A stretch of 64,000 bases of DNA from Porodaedalea pini. Taxonomy: Eukaryota > Basidiomycota > Agaricomycetes > Hymenochaetales > Hymenochaetaceae. Position 1 is the stretch's first letter. Each line of letters opens with the position of its first letter. The translations under genes were made by a program, and so were the position numbers. The notes under the pieces are model-generated. The model saw nothing but the letters and a program-made list of their open reading frames with translations, was not told the DNA's origin and ran no database searches. This document shows, piece after piece, positions 24,389-35,530 of this stretch. The stretch is taken from assembly GCA_002794775.1 (NCBI GenBank), contig NBAY01000002.1:1736001-1800000 (forward strand), read 5' to 3'.

Positions 24389-26075
24389 TTACAGTTCCCC
24401 TACTTCCCAAGGAATACCTTCTCCCGCCCAATCGTCTTCGCCGTCTGTGATGGTGGCTGTAGCGTCTTCGGTTTCTCCAATACCCCACACTTCACCCCAT
24501 TGGCCTTGTGAACCTGACTTTCCCTGCAGCAAGGAATCCACGAGGGCGCGCTCTTCACGTGCACGTGCACGGGATGAAGAGATATGAAGCACCTTGCGCA
24601 GGTTTTCCGGAAGGTTTACTTCGGGTTCGCCACCGTCCGATCCATCCTCTTGGACCTCCGGAGTACCAGTATAACGGTCTTTGTCAACGAAGCCAAAGCC
24701 TTCCCGAATCGTGTCATCCTCTTCGTCGTCAATATTTTGAGGGTTGATACGTCGCTGTGACCGCAAGTCGAAGTCGACAGTCTGCAGATCTTGTTCGTCG
24801 CCCACGCAATCCTCCTCAAGACCGTCGGTCGTGATCATTTTCGCTTTCTTTCGGTTTTTAGTCTGACCTTTGCCAGTTATCCCACGTGCTCCAGATTGAG
24901 TAGTACCCGAAGGAGGAGGGGAGGGAGGTAAAAGTCCACCATTAATGGCCGAGAACGAGTGATCATTAGCTGTCAATTCATTCGCATCTACAGAACTTGA
25001 ACGTTTTCGACTGGAACGAGAGGATCCAGTATCCTGCACCTCAACGTTATCACCTATAGAAGAAATATCTCGTAGAGTAGATGACATCGTTCCATATGGC
25101 TGTTTTCCAGACGAAAGTGATTTCATCATTGGTGCGACTACCTTCTCTGTCTTCAGACTCGGGAGCGCTATACTTCGAGTCGATGCCTTCTTCGTTGGAC
25201 CCTCTTTCTCTTCTGGAATAGGACGGGAGGACATGTCATTTGTATGACTGTCGAAAGGAGCAGATACAGACTTCGAACGGGAGAAGGGGCCTTTCTTCAC
25301 AGAAGAAAAACTAGGTCGTGGTAGGCGTTCTTCTTCGAATAGGAGTTTGAAGTCTTTTCCGTTTGAAGCAGGTTTTACAGGAGAATCGTCGATGTACGAT
25401 GCATCCGCCCCACCGTCATCATCTGAGCCGTTCTGCAACCCGGGACTGCGTCGTGCGGAAGCCATTCGAGGCTTCTTGGGAGATGGTGAGACTATATCAC
25501 CTCGCAAGCGCTTTCGTGCTTTACTAACAGCACTATTTAAAAAGGGAGAGGTGGCCTTGGGAGCAACTTCGACTGGAGAAACGGGTTCCGGAGAAGGGGT
25601 AGAGTAAGTCCTTTTCTTGCTCGGCGGGGTTGATGGAGGTTTAATAAAGTTTGGCATCCCCAGAGGTGACTCATTGGGGCTGAAGAGTCGCCTTCGTGGT
25701 GATTTAGCGGGTGAGAATGGATTGGGGGTTGCATCTGTGGAAGGCTGAGATGTCGCACGCGACTTGGGTACAAGGGAAGAAGGGCCTGGTAGGGCAGATG
25801 TTCGACGTGGCGGCGTCGAGGGTACGACACCATTCGCTTCGTTCTGTGTGAACGACGACGATGCTATCTGTTTCGAGAGTTTCTTGTATAATTTGTATTT
25901 AATCGCTGTACACTCGATTGAGATGAGCAGCCACGACAGACGCGTGCTAAGTCGAACACAACTGACCTATCTCGGGGTGAGCTTTGACGTCATCTACGGT
26001 CGGGTCTCTTCGATTCTCTGCCTTGAAGGCGCGCTCCCAGGACTTGATTTCTGCGCGAACGGTAGCTGCGTCCAT
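24389..26075 (-). CDS. SLD2: DNA replication regulator Sld2 (DRC1)
   Basis: CDK target that, when phosphorylated, helps load the CMG helicase at replication origins. Exon 1 gives MDAATVRAEIKSWERAFKAE and then NRRDPTVDDVKAHPEI. After a 61-base intron (25906-25966) it reads AIKYKLYKKLSKQIA, the signature RecQ4/Sld2 N-terminal motif. The middle is disordered with many SP/TP sites (STPPRR, TSPFLN, VSPSPKK, RSPGL, DSPVK), as expected of a multi-site CDK substrate. The acidic C-terminus ends DDWAGEGIPWEVGEL. It shares a 176-base promoter with RPN5 that contains two ACGCGT boxes; a third lies in its intron at 25940-25945. Recognition rests mainly on the N-terminal motif. Confidence 0.85.
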
Positions 26076-26251
26076 CGTGTATCGCGTCAGAATCGCGGTG
26101 GTTCGCCGCGGTCCGTGACTTACGCGGAGCCAAAACGCGTCGACACATTAGGCACTTCTATCTCACGTCCGAATGACGCGTCGCGCTCAAGAGCTCGCAT
26201 TCATGCTGCTCTGGCTTGCACTCTCCCTGCTCAACTCTCATCTATCCCGTT
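26076..26251. promoter_or_regulatory. Divergent SLD2/RPN5 promoter with two MCB boxes
   Basis: The 176 bases between the two start codons contain ACGCGT at 26135-26140 and 26176-26181. MCB boxes are the MBF binding sites of fungal S-phase genes, so they probably serve Sld2 rather than the constitutive proteasome subunit. This is inferred from motif and neighbour identity. Confidence 0.55.
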
Positions 26252-28034
26252 ATGTCTGAAGTGAAGAAACAAGAAAGAGACTTTACACCCGAAGTTGAAG
26301 CTTTACTTCCTGAGGCCACAGCTCTTGCAAAAGTAATGCTTCATCGTCCTTTAATTTAATCACTTGCTCTAAACTTCATAGCAGAGCGGTAAACTATCAG
26401 AGGCAATTGAGAAATTGCTTGCCCTTGAGAAACAAACACGTAACGTAGGTGATACGCCTTCCCTCTCGCGCACTATTACTGATTTCACGGCAGGCCTCAG
26501 ACCTTAAATCAACCACTACTCTTGCAACGACCCTTTCCGACCTTGCATACCAAGCCCGTGATTACACCGCACTCAATGCGAACATTCTTCTCTTAAGCAA
26601 GAAGCATGGGCAGTTCAAAGTTACTATCCAATCCATTGTTGAGCAGGCGATTAGCTGGCTGGAGGAAATTAGAAGTCGGGATGGGTTGGAGAAATGGCTC
26701 GAGCTTGTCGAAACTTTACGGCAGGTCACAGAGGGAAAGGTACGCTGAACTTCACACGTTCCTCAAGACTCGAGCTCAGATATGGTATAGATCTTCCTCG
26801 AAACTCCTCGAGCACGAGTAACACTTTCCCTTGCACATTATCACGAATCATTGGCAAATAAGCCTACCCCGACTTCTCCAGCGCCACAGAAATCCCTTGA
26901 GACTGCTTCGGAGCTTCTCTCCGATCTACAGGTTGAAACTTACTCGTCAATGGAACGGCGAGAAAAGACAGAGTTCTTACTCGAGCAGACGCGGTTGCTT
27001 GTTCTCGTAGCAAGAGGGAAGGATGCGGAGGCCGTGGGTCTCAAAGAAAGTCGAGGTGAGGCCGACTGGATCAAAGCTCGGGTCGGTGGACGGAAAGTCA
27101 ATGAAAGGTTCCTGAAGGAGAAGGGCAACGAGGTAAGGAGCATGGCTGTAGGCGATAAACCCTATTCTGACTTGCTTTTAATCCAGGATCTCAAATTGAA
27201 ATTCTATGACCTCATGATCCAATACGCTTTGCACGGCAAGGAATACCTTGACGTTGCGAAATACTACCACAATATTTGGGAAACGTCGACAATTAAAGAA
27301 GACACTGCAGGGAAGGGCCGTGACGTGCGTCTGCTACTTCAACCCATGGACTCGCTCTAACACTTTTTTAAAAGGCGCTCGAACATGTCGTATACTACAT
27401 TGTCCTCGCTCCCCATAATAACGAACAGTCAGATATGCTACACCGCATTTATGCATATCCCGAGCTCACGAAGCTAGAGCTTCACAGGTAACAATTTCAA
27501 CTACGTATCTCATCAAACGTACTCATCTTCTTTCATAGTAACCTCTTAAAGTGCTTTGTGACGAAGGAAATTATGCGTTGGCCAGGGATTGAAAGCTTCT
27601 ACGGATCCTCTCTTCGTGACACTGATGTCTTCGGTCAAGCAAACGCAGATCGCTGGGAAGACCTTCATACTCGCGTGATAGAACATGTAAGTATCTTGCG
27701 AAAACGTATAGCATGCACCGGAATAACCTGGTCACTATAGAACATCCGTGTTATAGCAAGTTATTACACGCGTATATCCATGAAGCGACTCGAAACGATG
27801 CTTGATTTATCCGCACAGGAGACCGAGGACACGCTCTGTCGACTAGTCGTATCAAAGACGGTCTGGGCGCGGATCGAGAGACCTGTAGGGGTCATTACCT
27901 TCCGTCAGCAACAAACGGCTGAGGATGTGTGTAACGAATGGAGCTCAGACATGCAGCGGCTTCTCGGACTTGTGGAAAAGACTTGGATGGGCATGAACGC
28001 AGCTCTAGCGGCTCAGTCTCGCGTAAAAGCATAG
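26252..28034 (+). CDS. RPN5: 26S proteasome regulatory subunit Rpn5 (PSMD12)
   Basis: Lid subunit of the 19S regulatory particle. Recognised from KLSEAIEKLLALEKQTRN, YHESLANKPTPTSPAPQ, the stretch around VETYSSMERREKTEFLLEQ, KFYDLMIQYALHGKEYLDVA, YYIVLAPHNNEQSDMLHR and MRWPGIESFYG, then the C-terminal PCI domain (VIASYYTRISMKRLETMLDL; KTVWARIERPVGVITFR). It starts MSEVKKQERDFTPEVEALLP. Seven or so short GT-AG introns. Stop TAG at 28032-28034. No damage seen. Confidence 0.93.
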
Positions 28035-28163
28035 TAGTCGTACATGTCGTTTAGCTTTTACATTTCTCGCATTAATGTTATTTAGTCAATACATCACGTG
28101 ATGATCGAGCCAAATATTCTTTCACATTTCTCGACTATTTTTCGGAAGCTCGTTCTCGAAACG

Positions 28164-29088
28164 ATGGTACGACGCGTCGCGACGCAAGTGCACAAGCAAG
28201 TTTCTCGCCTGGCACGTACGGGCTATATCCAGCAGGAACCTCTGTGGTACAGGGCTGTCCTTGAGCACCCTCCTCTCCCGCTCCCACCGCGCGCACCCCC
28301 AAACCGCCTCCCGCCCATTGTGAATGCAGCACCATATGATCTCCCTTCTGACGCCGATGCTTCTGCGTCCGCGCGTCTCAAAAAGCCGCCAAAGGTGAAA
28401 GCGGCTCCGGTCGTGTATCTAGAAGACCAGGTCCGCCGCCAGTTCTTCCACGACCACCCATTTGAAGCGCTCCGCGAGCGCAGCTTGGTCGAAGCAGGGG
28501 CCATAGAGGACGAGCACCCTGTACGTGGAGAGACGTGGACAAGACTCAGCCAGCGTGGCAGAAATCCCTCGACTGAAGAGTACGTTTTCTCGTCCGTTGA
28601 AAGTAATTCAAAGAAACTCATGTCTGTACAGTGCTGTCCGTTTTGCGGTGAACCTTTACGAACACACACCCGGGATGTCGCTCTCAGATGCTTACACTGC
28701 CGCATGCATACAATACCGTGCGCTGCGGTCCGAGCAACAAATTGCAACTCAGGTTGCAATTGCTGAGGCCGAGCACTACGGCGCGACGTTCAAGCCCGGC
28801 CCTATCGAGCGCTCATACGCGCGTGAAGAGGAAAACCTGAAGAGCTGGGAGGAAAAGAAATACACGGAGGCAGAGTCGATGGAGGCGCGGAAACGCTGGC
28901 GTATGCGCGTCGACCGTCCAACGCAAGGACCAGCACCGAAATGGACAAAAGGCGAGGCATACGCACGATTGTGGAAGGAAGGTATCCGGCCGGACTATTC
29001 GCCAGCAGTGTCAGCGCCGCTGGAGGAGGTGCAAGTAACAGAGCGGCTGTCGCAGATTGATTTTATGCGCACCCGATCCGGCGCGTAA
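28164..29088 (+). CDS. RSM25: Mitochondrial small-subunit ribosomal protein mS23 (Rsm25)
   Basis: The protein starts MVRRVATQVHKQVSRLARTG followed by PLWYRAVLEHPPLPLPPRAPP, the characteristic start of fungal Rsm25/mS23. It has one 52-base intron (28580-28631), after which AVRFAVNLYEHTPGMSLSDA and the helical C-terminal half follow (AEHYGATFKPGPIERSYARE and beyond). I chose the Met at 28164 over the upstream in-frame Met at 28098 because family members begin MVRR and the upstream residues show no conservation that I can recognise. It acts in the mitochondrial 37S subunit. Confidence 0.85.
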
Positions 29089-29185
29089 TTCTGCGTTCCG
29101 ACTTCCATTGTCCGTCCACGGTCTTTTTGGTAATAATGGCTACAACTAGATGATACAGTAACTTATACTGAAACATAATGCTCAA

Positions 29186-32100
29186 TCATGATCCGACTCT
29201 ATGCCGCTTGAATGCCGCTTCTACATCTGCTCTGGAATACTCCAGAGAAACGCCCGTGTCCTTGTAGCATTGACCCATGCGCATCGAAAAGAGATCTGTC
29301 ATGCGGAGGAGTTCGTCCTCGCATGCTTTCCACACGCCAATCATGACTGTATTGGTGGGGCTGCCCTCCGGTGCATCTGCATCTGTGAAATGCTTTTCGA
29401 CACGCTTAAAGAGGGAGTCGATGTTTTTTCGCACATCTTTGGAGTCGTATTCTTTGACAACGCGCTTCAGCGCAGAACGGTTGTAAGACGAGTTCTTGGA
29501 AACTTCAGTAGGAGCCGTGGTCTTCAGCACGCGATCGACGCCTTCAAAGTAGTCCTAAAGCCAGATTGAGTGATATAGTGAGATGGAAAGAAGAAAACAT
29601 ACGATGATCTTCGAGAATGAACGGCGCATCACGAGCTTGACATACGCACTCAAATTCTCATCGTAGATGGCCTCGGCGCGCTTTTTGAATGCGTTGACGG
29701 CATTAATGTTGACTTGGCCTATCTCGGCAATGAAATGATGCATGTTCTCTTCATTGCATACATATGAATACGATTCACAATTTCAATTCATCAAAGGAAA
29801 TAAAGCTCACCGATGAGGATGACGTGATAATTCAGCTGGCCTTTGTCTTCGCCCTGCTCGCCGTCCAATTTTGCCATCTGCTTAAGGCAGTCGAACATGC
29901 TCTGCACGATCCGATCGTACGCCGCATCAACGCTACTACGGATCTCGAGGCCATCCGCACCGCCGAGCTGGCTCTCGATGCGTGAAACGTACACTGGGAA
30001 GTACCTGATGAAGTGCGCCACGCCCCGCCGCTTCTTCGCATCCAGCCTCGTTTGTTCAACGCCTTTAATTTGCTCGTCCTTCCGAGTATATCAGAACAAC
30101 ACGACGTGTATGTGATTAAAGCGAGGTAACTGACCACATGACGGTCAAAAATGCCACGAAAACGCTGATGCTGCTTGTCAAGAACGCCGCTGAAAAAAGG
30201 ATTTCCTCGGTCCTCCGCATCCGCAGTTGCCCGCTCGATTGATGCGAGGACACCAACAATTTGCCTGTTGTCAATGAGCACCTCATTCTCAGGAGCTCGA
30301 GCCTGATCGTAAAACGTACATGTTGTCCTTTGCAAGTGCTGCATCGATAAACGCCTTGAGCTCCATTGGCAGAAAGCCGAAGATGAGGTCCATAGCGCCG
30401 CGCACGAGTTTCATCGTCGTGCTGCTTAATCCCGCATACTGCGAAGCCTGCCGACGGAAATAATGGTCGAGAGCAACGTAGTCCGCGAATGTGATGGCAG
30501 CGTCATTGATGAGCAGGAAGTCTGCAATGAACACTCGCTCGCGGTGGAGTTGTGGTGCTATCTGTTCAAGCACAGCATCGAGCACCTATACACACAGGAG
30601 TTAGGCTGAAGGCCGATAAATCCATTCTACGACATACTTCGAAGGGCTTCAGTTTCCCGCCCGACTTCTTGCCCTTTTCCTTCTTTACATCTAAAGGAGA
30701 ACGGACTACAGTCCCTGCACGACGAAGGCCGCCCGAGACCAGGCCCTCTTTCTCTGTCGATGCAAAGGCTAGAAACAACGATATCGGTTCAATCTATGAG
30801 TTCATTTCCATAAATTCTCGTGTGACTGACCTAGTTCAACCTCCTCTTCCGACGCCTGCCTAATGAACTTGCTGTACGAAGTCAAAAGAGCTTTGATCTG
30901 CTTAGCGTGCAGATCGCTCGCCGCAGAAAAGTATGCCTTCAACGGCGCTTGTCAGTACATCTTCGCACCCAATGGTCATCCATATTGCTCACCGCACAGA
31001 TCTTCGAATACTTAGCCTCATCCATTTCCTTCATGTAAAGCATGAGTCCGCAGTAGCGGCCAAGATACGACTCTATCGACTTATGGTCGAGAATGATCAA
31101 ACGTCCCTTCTCGCCAGACGGACCAAGCCCGTTCGTATCGCCAAGCAAGAGATTGCTCTGAGCAGTAAACATAATCGTGAGGAAGTCAAGAATACGTTTA
31201 CAGAACTGGCTATTATGTGTGCGGTATTCTTCGAGGCGCTCCATTGTAGCAGCCATGTCTGCAATGGCAATGTAAGTCAAAGAGCCGAGTATGTTTTAGT
31301 GAAATAAGTACCATTGTCCCGACCAGCCAGGAGAGCCTTGTAGAGTTCTGTCGCAGCAAGCTCTAACCTAGCTATGCCCTCGTCCTTTTCAAGCGATTCC
31401 TGCGTAAGCATGAGCAGTGAATCTCGGTCCACATGGACCGTTTGCTACAATTTGCAGGTCGTCAGTCATGCTGCCTAGTTATGCATGAAGGAGAAAGCCA
31501 AACCAGGAGCTTTTCAAGCTCGATTAAGAGCTGTTGCTGGTTCTGCGTTTGTACTTGTAGTCCACGATTCTGTGACTGGATATATAAAATATCATCGCTG
31601 ACAGCCTAAGCGAATGATTTTCAGTTCAGAAGGCGACGATCCGAAAAGGTCGCCACTTATACTGACGTTCAAGTGTATTTTGTACGAAGACACCGTCTTT
31701 TCCATACCATCCAGTTCTGTGATAGCTTCGTCAAGACCGCTTAAGACCTTTGCTATTCGATCATCATCTGATTCCAATAAAGAGTGGATATTCGCCTGTT
31801 GAAAAATGTTAGCAATAGTCAGATGCACCGTAATTTACTGGCATACCCTTTCTAATAGAACGAGTTCATCCAAGAGTCTTGATTCGATAGCCTCAGCAGG
31901 ACCCCTCCTTGATCGTGAGGGAAGACCATCTCCAATCCACTCGTAGCCTTCGAGCATCTCCTCGATATTCGCCAAAGTTGCCGCGGCTGTGTCACCTTCC
32001 TCTTCCCACACATCATCCTCGCCCCCATCACCCTCTCCTTCGGCTCCTTCCGCGCCTCCTAAAGCTTCAGTGTTCGCATTAGCAGCGCTAGGTGGAGGGG

Positions 32101-33599
32101 TCGCCTCTGTGGCAAACAGCAGGCGATCTAGTAGTGCCTGGTTCGCGGGATCGAAGAATGAGATGCGTGCATTCGGATCACGCCTCCCGGGCTGCGATTG
32201 CGTAGATTGCGTGCCCATATGGACAACTGATACGCCAAGTTTCGTCACGCGCGGCGGGACCGGTGGCTCAATGCTCGGGGTCGTATCGCGATCGCGCTGC
32301 GACCGTCGTGAGGAGTTAGATAATGCGGGCGAGGATGCCCGCGGTGTCTCAGGGTTGCTGCGTATTCGAGACGTACTAGAGCTGATAGGCTGAGCGTATT
32401 CAGAGGGAGGGGCCGAGGAAACGTGGGAGCCTGATGAAGAAGCGGCGCTAGAAAAAGACGTCGCAACAGAGATCGTGGATGCACTGGCGCCGGTGCTGGG
32501 AATTGACGACGACGTCGAGGGTACATCAAGCGAGGTGTGTGAGGCGGAATATGAGGATGCCTGAGATTGCACCTGAATCGGCCTTGAACGAAGTGGGGAG
32601 GAGTCCTTCATCCGGCCAGTAGAGACCGGTGCCGGGCTCAATGGAGTGACACTAATAGACGGATATTGACTTGCTGAAGACGACTCAAAGGAACGTATGG
32701 ACGAGTTCGTTGCGTTGGAAGGCCGCCGCACTCTGCGAGAGGAAGCGACTCCAGATACGGACATTGCTGGAGATGACGGTCGCGTGCCGCCTGTTCGGGA
32801 GGGCGACGCAGTTCGTGACGACGAACCCGCTGGAGACATAGGTCGGCCACTGACCGGAGGAACGCGTGGCCGTGATTGAGGTACAGGAGATTCGGCGCGT
32901 TGTGACCCATTCACGCGAGGGCGTGAGGCAGATCTTGATTCCTTGATTGTTGCATTGGACTTGACAGAGCGGAGGTCAGCGCGATCCGCGTTGCCAGTAG
33001 GTGGTCGGGCTACAGCAATATTCAGAACGCATTTGCATCGGGTGTGAAAAGTTACTTACATGGAGGAGCGGGGGTAAATCCAGAAATGCGCAGGGGAGCC
33101 TGGGGCCCGAATGCTTCTCTGAAGAGAGAAACGAGGAGGCTAAGAAACCGATCCTGGTCCTTTAGACTTTCTGTCTGCCAGGTATAACTCCTTGCGAATG
33201 TGATGTTTATCTCCAGAGGCTTTTCGTGGTATGGTAAGCATAGAAGAATTAGATTAAAAAAGTGGCGGAAGAGCGTACGTTAGGCACTTCGAGGGCACGA
33301 AGGTCTGTGAGATTCCATGTCTTACCAACGGAGAAAGTGCCATTTGGATTCACACGAGATTTATGTATGAGAGGAGAGCTACTAGCCGTCCCTATAAATC
33401 ATGAGGTGCTGGACGTACGGGGCAGGAAGTAGAACGTACTAGCGAGGATGATGTAGCGAGGCTTGTCGTTGCCTCCCTCGATCTCCCATATCTTGAGGTG
33501 ACCGACATAGAATTCCTCTGGACCATCTCCAGCAGCATTTCGTTTGGTGAACACAGAGTCAATTATTCGACTCGTAACAGCAGCCTCATGGTCAGACAT
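29186..33599 (-). CDS. SEC3: Exocyst complex subunit Sec3
   Basis: Tethers secretory vesicles at the plasma membrane of growing tips. The N-terminus (MSDHEAAVTSRIIDSVF; EEFYVGHLKIWEIEGG; KPRYIILA; NGTFSVGKTWNLTDLRALEV) is the Sec3 PIP2-binding PH-like domain. A long Ser/Pro-rich disordered linker follows (about 32000-32910), then DELVLLER with coiled-coil segments, and the helical C-terminal rod (SYLGRYCGLMLYMKEMDE; AYFSAASDLHAKQIKALL; ending EYSRADVEAAFKRHRVGS). It has many short introns. The Met at 33599 is preferred over 33671 because MSDHEAAV leads directly into the domain. Only 58 bases separate this start from the stop of the upstream gene on the same strand. The 3' end is 97 bases from the mS23 stop. 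Confidence 0.88.
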
Positions 33600-33657
33600 C
33601 ACAGTTGTTGTTCGAGCTAAGTTATACAGTACAATGCGGCTGCGGCTAGCGACGCCA

Positions 33658-34918
33658 TCACGTGAGTCCACCTCCTTCTAGGAGCGAAAGTACTCGACTT
33701 TCGTTAACGGCGCTCTCAACGCGCCCTATCGCAGACAGCTCTCCTCCTTCCGTGCCGACCTCCAGACCTCGATCCGCAGCAGCTGCATCAATTTCCTTCA
33801 GACGACGGAGCACGCGACCTCCCGCCCGATCTATAGCGTCCGCGTGTCCGCTCCCTTCCAACATACTTACTGCTGCCGTCTTCTTCGCACGATATGAGTT
33901 TAGAGAGGTCATTGGACGCTGTGAGAGCATTATATGTGTCGTTGGCTCTGTCGCCGCTGCTGCTGCCGCCTCTAATTCCGCCTCCTCGCCAGGTCTCCAT
34001 AAACCAGCCGCTCCAGCCGGGTCTGCTGCAACAGGAATGACGTCCGATGGATAAGAGCTCTTTTCTAGCCATCGGTCAAGTCCGGTTACTGATGTGCGCA
34101 CCCGCTGTGCCTTTTCCGCTCTAGACGGTCTCCCTGCCTTCTTCTTTCCTGCACCGTTGCTGCTACCCTCTTCCAAATCTGCGTCATTCCGTACTTCTTC
34201 TCGAGGAAGAGTCCGTGGGTTCTGTGCGTGCAAATCCGTCGAAGGGAGTATGAGGAATCTTGGTCGAAGTGTTTGTAAGACGAACTGAACATATGGTTGC
34301 AAAGCTTTCTCAGGTCCTACTAGGGACTCGGAAAAGTCTAGCAATTTTGCGAGGTTGTCTATTGAAACCAAATGAGTAAATTTTGTAGTAAACACACATT
34401 CTAATCACCTATCGGGATGGGTATGCCGTGTGCGCGGTGCAATTGTCGTGGCTCAGACGTGGACGGCTGCGACATGTAAAAGGTATACAATGCAAAGAGT
34501 CCTACGACTCGTAGCATAGGAGTCTCTGTCGACTCAGTACATTCTGTAGTTCGGATAAATAATAAACAGGACTACAGAGAGAGAAATAGTTTGTACCTAA
34601 TAACAGCCTGAGTACGACGTTTACAAACGTCTCGCGTGCCCGTGGCTCAAGCACCTTCAAATGCAACCATTGCCATCCTAGACGCGTCCAAATATTCTTG
34701 AACAGCGCGAACGGCTTCAGAGAAATAGTGTCTACTTCATTCATTTCAGCAAGTGCGTTGACTTGGGCGTAATAATTTTTAGAAAAGATGCGTTCAAGTT
34801 CTCGCACGTCAGCGCGCAACGCGTCAACAAAGAGCGAAGATGTAAAGTATGCAGGCTGTATGGTCGCCTCGCCTCGCGGTGCTGCCGACGAGGGTGCTGC
34901 ATGCAATGTCTGCGACAT
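33658..34918 (-). CDS. SNAPC1 (SNAP43)-like snRNA transcription factor subunit
   Basis: The start MSQTLHAAPSSAAPRGEATI leads to TSSLFVDALRADVRELERIF, FALFKNIWTRLGWQWLHLKV, ETFVNVVLRLLL and, after an intron, ETPMLRVVGLFALYTFYMSQ. Alternating helices ending in a Tyr-rich segment match the SNAP43 domain of the complex that activates snRNA promoters. The C-terminal half is charged and includes KKKAGRPSRAEKAQR and an Ala-rich stretch. An in-frame upstream Met at 35050 exists but its extension looks unconserved. The assignment is from remembered family pattern without alignment, so moderate confidence. Confidence 0.55.
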
Positions 34919-35530
34919 GTGGCGTCGTTGTTGACTTCGTTTGTGGCCGATGAAGAGCAGAAGTGCATCACGAAAAAGTCGCGTCGCCTGTATAGCCTTG
35001 TATACCTTGTAAGGTAATAAAAGTCTGTTAGTCAGCTTGTCATGTGCCAAAATGTCTTCGAGTCAGATACAAGCTCGTTACAAGAGTTTTGGTGCAATAC
35101 AGGGCATATACAAGACAGATAGATAATTACAAAAAATATACTATACTTTTATCATTTTGTATTCTGATTATATGCCCTCCAAAAGTCTGATGTCCAAGCT
35201 GTAATGTATTTATTCTACTGAGTATGCCTGACAATGAAGCCGAAAGGCTCTTCACAGGTTTATATGTTCAGTGTCAGTATGTCAGTCTGCATGTCAGATA
35301 CTTATTAGGATAGAAGGTAAATACAGCTTAGATAGATGCTTACAGGAAATGAACATTTATTTTTCTCATATTATATGTCACTTGTATGTCCTTCAGAAGT
35401 CTAATATCTCAAGTGTAATGCATTCATCATAGTACTAGTGTTATAGTCTGATAGTCCACTTATATTTCAGATATTTCTAGGAAGTTCGGTTCGGTTCGGT
35501 TCAAGTCCGAAGTGGTTCAATAGTAACAGC
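34919..35530. other. AT-rich intergenic region with a degenerate direct repeat
   Basis: Two similar stretches at roughly 35165-35215 and 35388-35438 share a core of the form AAGTCTRATRTCY followed by AAG.TGTAATG, about 220 bases apart. They may be remnants of an old element or a local duplication. A short TTCGG tandem occurs at 35487-35510. No gene seen. Confidence 0.4.

Noticed and set aside
35487..35513. TTCGG-TTCAAGT-CCGAA hairpin resembling a tRNA T-arm with a perfect B box
   Set aside because: No matching acceptor stem, anticodon arm or D-arm upstream at the right distance, and it arises from a TTCGG tandem repeat. Not called a tRNA.
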